From contig NZ_CP032099.1 in the NCBI RefSeq assembly GCF_003544835.1, positions 1,612,001 through 1,676,000 of the forward strand: a DNA stretch of 64,000 nt. Reading direction: 5' to 3'. The position numbers and the translations under genes are program-made. Positions 57,826 to 64,000 of the stretch are shown here, one piece after another. Numbering within the stretch: the first letter of the stretch is position 1; each line of letters starts with the position of its first letter. Source of the DNA: Aliarcobacter skirrowii CCUG 10374. Its GTDB lineage: Bacteria; Campylobacterota; Campylobacteria; Campylobacterales; Arcobacteraceae. The notes under the pieces were generated by a model, which searched no databases, was not told the DNA's origin, and saw nothing but the letters and a program-made list of their open reading frames with translations.

Positions 57826-59715
57826 TTATAACCCTAATGAAATATATAAATAAACAAATATACAAGCCATTCCAATTAGCATAAATGCTGCATAGAATCG
57901 TACATTTGCATTTTGAATTAATGCAACTTTTTTACCAATCTCAACAAAGTTTGTTGAAGACTTCATAATAAAGGCATCAATAATCTTATCGTCAACAACT
58001 TTATCAATAAATCTTGATAGAGCTTTTGTAGATTTTACAAATAGTAAATCATATAACTCATCAACATAAAGTTTTCTTCCAATAAATCCTGTCTCTAACT
58101 CTGGTTTATCTAAATCATAATTTGCATATTTCTTATAAGCAATAAATATACCACTTGCAGCAACTATTACTGAAAGTGCCATTAATATATACTCTGTACT
58201 ATGAGATAAAGTAATTGCTTTTGAGTTAAGAGAGCTTAACCAAGTATCAACTAAATGAGTTCCACCAAATACTGCTGGGAAGTTTAAAAAACCTGCTCCA
58301 ACTGCTCCAATTGCTAAAACTACAAGAGGGAAAGTTATTGTTCTACTTGTATATACATAATCTTTATGACCGCTTTTATTTGGTGCAACAAATACAATAA
58401 AATAGAGTCTAAACATATAAAATGCTGTTAAAAATGCAGTAAATAGTGCTAAACCATAAATTAGATATTGTCCTTCTTGGAATGCTGCTGCTAGAATTGT
58501 ATCTTTTGAGAAAAATCCAGAAAATGGAGGAATACCTGATATTGCAATAACACCAATTAAAAATGTTGCAGATATAATTGGTAATTTTGCTCTATGTTTT
58601 GCAATATTAAATATATTTTGCTCATGGTGAAGTGCAATAATAACTCCTCCAGCTCCCATAAATAACATTGCTTTAAAGAATGCGTGTGTAAATACATGGA
58701 AAAGTCCACTTGCATAGAAACCTAAACCAACAGCTATAAACATATAACCTAATTGACTCATTGTTGAGTAAGCAAGTATCTTTTTAATATCTGTTTGTCT
58801 TGTTGCAATAACTGCAGCAAGAAGAGCTGAAAATGCTCCAATATATGCAATAAAAATTCCAATCTCTTCAATTCCACTATATAAAAAGTGAAATCTTGCA
58901 ACCATATAAACCCCAGCTGTAACCATTGTAGCAGCGTGAATTAGTGCTGAAATTGGAGTTGGACCTGCCATGGCATCTGGAAGCCATGTATATAGTGGAA
59001 TTTGAGCTGATTTACCCATTGCTCCAACAAATAGTAATATACCAATTACTATTAACCAACCATTTGAAACATTTGTTAAATTTTCTTCAATTGAAGAGAA
59101 AGATAAATCAACTTCTCCTAATGCAAAAAATAGTGCTGCAACTCCTAGTAAAAATCCAAAATCACCTACTCTATTAACTATAAATGCTTTATTTGCAGCT
59201 TCAACATTCTCTTTACTTCCATAATAGAACTTAATTAAAAGATATGAACAAACTCCAACACCTTCCCAACCAATAAATAAAATAATTGGGTTATCAGCAA
59301 GAACTAGAATTAACATAGATGCTAAGAATAGATTAAAGTAAGCAAAGAATTTACCAAACCCTTCATCACCTCTCATATAACCAACTGCGTAAATATGAAT
59401 TAACCAACCAACAAATGTAACAAACATTGACATAAAAATTGATAGATTATCACCTAAAAGTGCCATGTCAATGTTTAAATAACCAATATTTAACCAAGTA
59501 AATAGGTATTGATTATAAACTATATTTTCACTTACCATATTTAAAAATAGGCAAAGTGTAATAATAAATGCTATAAATGGTGTAACTGTTCCTATAGCTG
59601 CAAAATAGAGTTCAGAAACTTTTTGTTTTTTAATACTATAAAAGTATAAACCACCATTTAATATTGCACCAATAAGTGGTGCTAAGATTATCCATATTAG
59701 TAAATTTGTACTCAT
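57826..59715 (-). CDS. nuoL: NADH-quinone oxidoreductase subunit L
   Basis: The distal antiporter-like subunit, 629 residues, with about 16 membrane helices and the long lateral helix at the end. ILFIGWEGVGVCSYLLIKFY, GDFGFLLGVAALFFALGEV, AQIPLYTWLPDAMAGPTPIS, ALIHAATMVTAGVYMVARFH and KKILAYSTMSQLGYMFIAVG are the standard motifs. The start overlaps the nuoK stop by 4 bases. Confidence 0.98.
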   Translation of the reverse strand: MSTNLLIWIILAPLIGAILNGGLYFYSIKKQKVSELYFAAIGTVTPFIAFIITLCLFLNMVSENIVYNQYLFTWLNIGYLNIDMALLGDNLSIFMSMFVTFVGWLIHIYAVGYMRGDEGFGKFFAYFNLFLASMLILVLADNPIILFIGWEGVGVCSYLLIKFYYGSKENVEAANKAFIVNRVGDFGFLLGVAALFFALGEVDLSFSSIEENLTNVSNGWLIVIGILLFVGAMGKSAQIPLYTWLPDAMAGPTPISALIHAATMVTAGVYMVARFHFLYSGIEEIGIFIAYIGAFSALLAAVIATRQTDIKKILAYSTMSQLGYMFIAVGLGFYASGLFHVFTHAFFKAMLFMGAGGVIIALHHEQNIFNIAKHRAKLPIISATFLIGVIAISGIPPFSGFFSKDTILAAAFQEGQYLIYGLALFTAFLTAFYMFRLYFIVFVAPNKSGHKDYVYTSRTITFPLVVLAIGAVGAGFLNFPAVFGGTHLVDTWLSSLNSKAITLSHSTEYILMALSVIVAASGIFIAYKKYANYDLDKPELETGFIGRKLYVDELYDLLFVKSTKALSRFIDKVVDDKIIDAFIMKSSTNFVEIGKKVALIQNANVRFYAAFMLIGMACIFVYLYISLGL

Positions 59716-60026
59716 CTTTTTTCTCCTTGAGATAAAGATGTAAAGATATCTGTATCAAGTGATCTTTTAGCTCTAAATAGAAGAATAATTACAGATAAGA
59801 ATATTGCAGCTTCAGCAGCAGCAATTGATATAACCATAATAGTTATAATTTGTGGATCTATATCAAAGTAGTATCTTGCAAAAGTTACTAAAAACAGTGT
59901 AATTGCATTTAACATAAGTTCAATTGACATATAAACAACAAATATATTTCTTCTTGATATTACTCCAATTGCACCAATTGAAAAAAGTATCATTGATATA
60001 AATGCGAATGAATTTAGTGTCATCAT
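59712..60026 (-). CDS. nuoK: NADH-quinone oxidoreductase subunit K
   Basis: A three-helix membrane subunit. FISMILFSIGAIGVISRRNI, FVVYMSIELMLNAITLFLVT (with the conserved Glu) and IITIMVISIAAAEAAIFLSV are the three helices. An ATG at 60035 would add three residues, but AAAGGGGG (60036-60043) touches it, whereas the ATG at 60026 has 9 bases' spacing from that ribosome binding site. The gene overlaps nuoL by 4 bases. Confidence 0.96.
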   Translation of the reverse strand: MMTLNSFAFISMILFSIGAIGVISRRNIFVVYMSIELMLNAITLFLVTFARYYFDIDPQIITIMVISIAAAEAAIFLSVIILLFRAKRSLDTDIFTSLSQGEKR

Positions 60027-60027
60027 C

Positions 60028-60555
60028 TTATTCATCCCCCTTTGAAATTAGTTTTGTATCTCTTTTTTTAGCAAGAACAACAGAACCTACAAGAGCAATT
60101 AGTAGAAGAATTGAGATTAATTCAAATGCTATAATCCACTCATTATAAAGTATCATTCCAACAGGTTTTATATCTCCAAAATCACTATTTTCTATTGGAT
60201 ACAAATCCTTTGATGGAAGATTTGAAACAGCTTTTAAAACTAAGATATTTAATGGAATCATTAAAGCTACACCCAAAGCTATTAATTTATATTTTGCTGG
60301 TTCTTGTGGAAGATCTTCATCTTTAATATTTAAGAACATCAAAATAAATAATAGTAGTGCCATAATAGCTCCTGCATAAACTATTATTTGAACCATAAAA
60401 AGTAGTGTTGCATTTAAAAGTGCGAACATCCCAGCAATACTTAACATTGTAATTAGAAGACCTAATGCACTATACATTGGGCTTTTATATACAAGCATAG
60501 CAATTGCACCTGTAATTGCAAAAAATGCTAAAGCAATAAAAATTATATCAGCCAT
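60028..60555 (-). CDS. nuoJ: NADH-quinone oxidoreductase subunit J
   Basis: A membrane subunit of 175 residues with about five helices. ALFAITGAIAMLV-like FFAITGAIAMLVYKSPMYSA, MQIIVYAGAIMALLLFILMF-like VQIIVYAGAIMALLLFILMF and NEWIIAFELISILLLIALVG with VVLAKK at the end are the standard features. It abuts nuoI and nuoK. Confidence 0.96.
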   Translation of the reverse strand: MADIIFIALAFFAITGAIAMLVYKSPMYSALGLLITMLSIAGMFALLNATLLFMVQIIVYAGAIMALLLFILMFLNIKDEDLPQEPAKYKLIALGVALMIPLNILVLKAVSNLPSKDLYPIENSDFGDIKPVGMILYNEWIIAFELISILLLIALVGSVVLAKKRDTKLISKGDE

Positions 60556-61055
60556 TATTCAAAATCCTTTGATCTCTCATTTTTCATAAGAGCTTTTTTA
60601 TCTAGTACAAACTCTTCTCTTGTAGAAGCTGTAAATGAAAAAATTCCAGTATCCATTCTAATTGCATCACAAGGACAAGCCTCTACACAATATCCACAGA
60701 AAACACACTCTAAAAGGTCAATTTTAAACTCTTTTGGTCTTTTTTCATCAACTCCGTCAAATCTCTCTTCAGCCTCTATAAAAATACACTCAGCTGGACA
60801 AGCAGTTGCACACATAAAACAAGCAACACACTTCTCAGTTCCATCATCATGTTTTGTAAGTCTATGAACCCCTCTATATCTTTCAGTAATATCACTTGGC
60901 TGAACCTCTGGATACTGTAAAGTATTTAAGTTATCAAGATCTTTTAAATTTTTATAGAAGTGCTTGAAAGTTGTCTTCATTCCTCCAGCAATTGCTGGAA
61001 GAAATAACTTATCTTTTAACGATTTTCCATATCTTGGTACTACTTTTACTGCCAT
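60555..61055 (-). CDS. nuoI: NADH-quinone oxidoreductase subunit I
   Basis: NuoI carries two 4Fe-4S clusters from the peripheral arm toward quinone. The 166 residues hold KCVACFMCATACPAECIFIE (Cys76, 79, 82, 86) and ECVFCGYCVEACPCDAIRMD (Cys117, 120, 123, 127). RYRGVHRL before the first motif is the family pattern. Overlaps nuoJ by one base, 1 base after nuoH. Confidence 0.98.
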   Translation of the reverse strand: MAVKVVPRYGKSLKDKLFLPAIAGGMKTTFKHFYKNLKDLDNLNTLQYPEVQPSDITERYRGVHRLTKHDDGTEKCVACFMCATACPAECIFIEAEERFDGVDEKRPKEFKIDLLECVFCGYCVEACPCDAIRMDTGIFSFTASTREEFVLDKKALMKNERSKDFE

Positions 61056-61056
61056 C

Positions 61057-62334
61057 TTAATTTCCTATTACCACAACAAATGTTGCTGTTATTACTATAT
61101 TTAAAAGTGCTAATGGAATTAAAACTTTCCATCCTAACATTTGAAGTTGATCATATCTAACTCTTAATAGTGTCCATCTAACCCAAATATAAACAAATGC
61201 CATTAAGAAGAATTTTGTTAAAAATACTCCAACTTGAATAACTGCTGTTGCAATATTAACTCCATTTTCTCCAAGACCTGTTGTTAAAAATGAAACTAAA
61301 AGTGCCACAACTCCTAAACATAATGTCCAGAAAACAAAAGTTAAAATTTTTGTCTCTTTTTCTCTACTTCTATCATTTCCTACAGCTTTATTATTTTTCT
61401 TCATCCATCTTGTAAATATAAATACTTTAATAGGAAGAAGAATAACTAGTGCCATAATCACATAATCAATATTCTCTTTTATAGAAGCTGTATCCATCCA
61501 AGGGATTTGATATCCACCAAAAAGTAAAGTTACTATTAGTGCACTTGAAGCACTCATAGCAGCATATTCACCAACTTGAAAAAGTCCAAATTTCATACCA
61601 CTATACTCAGTATGATATCCAGCAACAATCTCACTTTCACCTTCTGCTAAGTCAAATGGAGCTCTATTTGTTTCAGCGAATGAACAAACAATAAAAATAA
61701 TTGCAGCAAGTGGTTGAATAAAAATTCCCCACATTGGAATAACTCCAAGATAAGTTCCAGTTTGTGCATTTACCATATCAGTTAGATGAATTGAACCATA
61801 AGAGATAATTATAGAGATCAAAGCTAATCCCATTGCAGCTTCATAAGATATAACTTGTGCTGAAGCTCTAATAGAACCTAAAAGTCCATATTTATTTCCA
61901 GATGAGTAACCACCAAGAATAATTCCATAAACACTAAGCCCTGCAAATGCTAAAAACCACATAATTCCAAGCTCTGTTGGAATTGCTTGCATTGTATGAG
62001 CTTCTCCATCAATAACTAAAACATCAGCATAAGGAATAACCGCAAATGTAAGAAAAGAAGCCATAAAAACAACAACAGGAGCAACTGTAAAAAAGAATTT
62101 ATGTCTTACATGAGCTGGAGTAAAATCCTCTTTAAAAACAAGCTTTAACATATCTGCTAAAGCTTGAATTAGTCCACCTAATCTCATAGGTCCAATATTA
62201 CATCTATTTGGACCACTTCTATCTTGTATAAATCCAGCAATTCTTCTCTCCCACCAAACCCAAACAGGAGTAAGTCCAACTGCAAGAACTACGGCTAAGA
62301 TAATATTTACTAGAATAATAATTGTATTACTCAT
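61057..62334 (-). CDS. nuoH: NADH-quinone oxidoreductase subunit H, enlarged
   Basis: The membrane subunit that forms much of the quinone site. WWERRIAGFIQDRSGPNRCN, GGLIQALADMLKLVFKEDFT, YSSGNKYGLLGSIRASAQVI, EAMGLALISIIIS-like YEAAMGLALISIIISYG and ETNRAPFDLAEGESEIVAGY are all present. The protein is 425 residues, about 90 more than the 325-335 usual. The extra stretch lies at about 300-375 (TRWMKKNNKAVGNDRSREKE then a hydrophobic run), before the normal VYIWVRWTLLRVRYDQLQML end. Confidence 0.96.
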   Translation of the reverse strand: MSNTIIILVNIILAVVLAVGLTPVWVWWERRIAGFIQDRSGPNRCNIGPMRLGGLIQALADMLKLVFKEDFTPAHVRHKFFFTVAPVVVFMASFLTFAVIPYADVLVIDGEAHTMQAIPTELGIMWFLAFAGLSVYGIILGGYSSGNKYGLLGSIRASAQVISYEAAMGLALISIIISYGSIHLTDMVNAQTGTYLGVIPMWGIFIQPLAAIIFIVCSFAETNRAPFDLAEGESEIVAGYHTEYSGMKFGLFQVGEYAAMSASSALIVTLLFGGYQIPWMDTASIKENIDYVIMALVILLPIKVFIFTRWMKKNNKAVGNDRSREKETKILTFVFWTLCLGVVALLVSFLTTGLGENGVNIATAVIQVGVFLTKFFLMAFVYIWVRWTLLRVRYDQLQMLGWKVLIPLALLNIVITATFVVVIGN

Positions 62335-63767
62335 ATAGTTCCCTTCTCAATCATATATTTAATATCTTCTATAATTGTAGTTATAGTTTTCATAGGCTTA
62401 TTTCTATCTATTTTTGAAACAACTTTTTGTCTAATTCCATCACAATTTATATATGTACCGCTTTTTTCATAAAAAGATGCAACACCTAAAGCTATATTTG
62501 ATTTTGCTATTGTTAAACAGTTATGAGAGAATAAAGATATTACTTTTTTATCTTTTAATGCCTCTAAATTATTTTCAAAATAACTATTTTCTATAATAAA
62601 TATAGTTTTTGAGCTATTTAAAGCTGATTCAAAATACTCTTTAGTTTCATCTATATTTAACTCTTTAAATGAGGCTCTATTTGCACTTTTATCTGCTTTT
62701 CTTAAATAATCATCAGCAAAACTCTCATCATAAGTGTTTGGAGAGTAAGCACTTAATTTTATATTCAATTTTTCACACAATTTTTTACAATTTGCCATCT
62801 CTTCGTAAGATAGATTTGGACTTAAAAGCATTAAAATATCTTTTGAAGTAGATAACTCTTTGAAGATATTTGCAATAGTATTTGAAATGTTTGATTCACT
62901 ATTATTTATTAAAGCTGTTTCGAATCTATTATTTGATTCATTATGATAAGACAATCTTCCCTCATCACACATAAACCAACCATTTACTGCCTTATTTACT
63001 CTAGGTCTAAATCTATAAATCATATCATCTTTATATTTCTCTTTTCTATGATCTACATTTATATTACACCCTTTCGAACAACCATTACAAATAGCCTCAA
63101 AACTTTGTAAAAACCAAACTCTTTGTTTAAATCTAAAATCCTTGCTTGTTAATGCTCCAACTGGACATAAATCAACAACATTCATAGCATAAGGATTATT
63201 AAGTGGCTTTCCAGGGAAAGTTCCAATTACAGAGTGATCAGTTCTACTAATTACACCTAACTCACCTGTTTTTGTAATATCTTTACAAAATCTCACACAT
63301 CTAAGACATAAAACACATCTCTCTTGATCTAGCATTACATTTGAACCCAAATCAACTCTTTTGTCTGCGTTATTTTTATAATCAAGATTTACTCTTGAAG
63401 CATAAAATCCAGATTCCATATAGTAATCTTGAAGTTTACACTCTCCTGCTTGGTCACATGTAGGACAGTCAATTGGATGATTTATAAGTTCAAGTTCTAA
63501 TATATCACGTCTAACTTTTTCAATATTTGAACCCTTTGTTCTTACAACCATTCCATCTTTTATTGGTGTATCACATGCAATTTGAGGTCTTTTTTGACCC
63601 TCTATTTCAACCATACACATTCTACAATTTCCATCTTTTCCCAACGCTTGATGATAACAAAAGTGAGGGATATGGATTTTCTCATCCAATAATTTATCAA
63701 TCAACAAGCTACCTTTAGTAGCTTGAAATTGAACTCCATTAATTGTTATACTAACTTGATCAGCCAT
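62331..63767 (-). CDS. nuoG: NADH-quinone oxidoreductase subunit G, shortened
   Basis: NuoG carries Fe-S clusters of the peripheral arm. This one has 478 residues against about 900 in E. coli. Ligand sets visible are 2Fe-2S Cys37, 48, 51, 65; N5 type His97, Cys101, 104, 110; N4 type Cys151, 154, 157, 201; and an N7-like Cys227, 230, 234, 267 (ICNGCSKGCNINVDH and MCDEGRLSYH). The remaining 200 residues are all that stands for the molybdopterin-type domain. No frameshift is evident: the frame stays open and nuoH starts over the stop. Confidence 0.93.
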   Translation of the reverse strand: MADQVSITINGVQFQATKGSLLIDKLLDEKIHIPHFCYHQALGKDGNCRMCMVEIEGQKRPQIACDTPIKDGMVVRTKGSNIEKVRRDILELELINHPIDCPTCDQAGECKLQDYYMESGFYASRVNLDYKNNADKRVDLGSNVMLDQERCVLCLRCVRFCKDITKTGELGVISRTDHSVIGTFPGKPLNNPYAMNVVDLCPVGALTSKDFRFKQRVWFLQSFEAICNGCSKGCNINVDHRKEKYKDDMIYRFRPRVNKAVNGWFMCDEGRLSYHNESNNRFETALINNSESNISNTIANIFKELSTSKDILMLLSPNLSYEEMANCKKLCEKLNIKLSAYSPNTYDESFADDYLRKADKSANRASFKELNIDETKEYFESALNSSKTIFIIENSYFENNLEALKDKKVISLFSHNCLTIAKSNIALGVASFYEKSGTYINCDGIRQKVVSKIDRNKPMKTITTIIEDIKYMIEKGTI

Positions 63768-63788
63768 AAATTCATATCCCCTTATTAT

Positions 63789-64000
63789 TTATTTACCTGT
63801 ATATAATTGTCTTGGTCTAGCAATTTTATGTTTTGGATCTCTTTTGAACTCTGCCCATTGAGCAATCCATCCTGGAGTTCTTCCTATAACAAATATTGGT
63901 GTAAACATCTCTACTGGAATTTTAAGTGCTGTTAATATAACTCCTGAATAAAAATCAATATTTGGATATAGACCTCTTTCTTTAAAGTAATCATCACTTA
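63789..64000 (-). CDS. gltA: C-terminal end of citrate synthase, cut by the window edge
   Basis: The visible 70 codons read [40 protein letters not shown] and [18 protein letters not shown], the classic C-terminus of citrate synthase with the Asp of the active site (PNIDFYSG) and the phosphate-binding Arg (ARPRQLYTG). It condenses acetyl-CoA and oxaloacetate in the TCA cycle. The stop is 21 bases before nuoG on the same strand, so it may be cotranscribed with the nuo genes. Confidence 0.95.
   Translation of the reverse strand, partial: SDDYFKERGLYPNIDFYSGVILTALKIPVEMFTPIFVIGRTPGWIAQWAEFKRDPKHKIARPRQLYTGK

Noticed and set aside
62331-63767. Frameshift or pseudogene explanation for the short NuoG
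   Set aside because: The frame is intact, the stop overlaps the nuoH start in the usual coupled way, and all cluster ligands are present.

Overview
The window is a compact, very AT-rich bacterial chromosome segment. Most genes lie on the minus strand and no gap between genes exceeds about 200 bases. Gene content and order point to Campylobacterota, most likely Arcobacter/Aliarcobacter: a Wolinella-type frdCAB fumarate reductase next to a pair of dynamin-like GTPases, a CheZ and zinc-ribbon protein of the Helicobacter/Campylobacter type, and several blocks ordered as I remember them from Campylobacter jejuni (flgG/cheZ/U32/purE/glyQ/NIF3/zinc ribbon/waaA/rluA/ffh/rpsP/KH/rimM; prx/fdx/ndk/DUF177/rpmF/plsX/fabH; fusA/rpsG/rpsL; nadK/recN). 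The genus call is inference; no rRNA gene is present to confirm it.

Layout. 1-6.3 kb: minus-strand flagellar and chemotaxis operon cheY-cheZ-flgF-flgB-fliF-fliG-fliH-fliN and the start of one more gene. 6.4-8.6 kb: divergent flgG followed by an unrecognised Tyr/Lys/Glu-rich protein and a membrane-anchored protein with a SPOR-like end. 8.6-18.9 kb: translation, SRP, Kdo transferase and purine genes. 19-24.4 kb: a large chemoreceptor with a probable zinc-binding end, recN and nadK. 24.5-27.5 kb: the str operon rpsL-rpsG-fusA with promoter and terminator. 27.7-30.1 kb: a pilin-like protein, a multi-membrane GT-C-like protein and a glutamine amidotransferase. 30.2-34.1 kb: plus-strand iron transporter fbpABC behind a Fur-box-like site, plus an ArsC-family gene. 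34.1-42.7 kb: isochorismatase-like hydrolase, hemC, a Dsb protein, dnaX, murI, gdhA, rho and a peroxiredoxin. 42.9-46.2 kb: plus-strand ferredoxin-ndk-DUF177-rpmF-plsX-fabH. 46.2-51.0 kb: two dynamin-like GTPases and a small SspB-like gene. 51.1-54.6 kb: frdCAB. 54.8-64 kb: nuoG-nuoN preceded by the end of a citrate synthase gene.

How the genes work together. The right half is largely respiratory: complex I reduces menaquinone and FrdCAB returns those electrons to fumarate; citrate synthase ties the TCA cycle to the same transcript. The left half is motility: export ring (FliF), switch (FliG, FliN), export ATPase regulator (FliH), rod (FlgB, FlgF, FlgG) and the CheY/CheZ control loop fed by the chemoreceptor at 19-22 kb. 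No tRNA, rRNA, CRISPR array, insertion sequence, prophage or replication origin was seen. The observations most worth follow-up are the dynamin pair with an SspB-like third gene, a shortened NuoG and enlarged NuoH beside a citrate synthase gene, a CheZ carrying a FliM-like CheY-binding peptide, and several strong hairpins in intergenic DNA.
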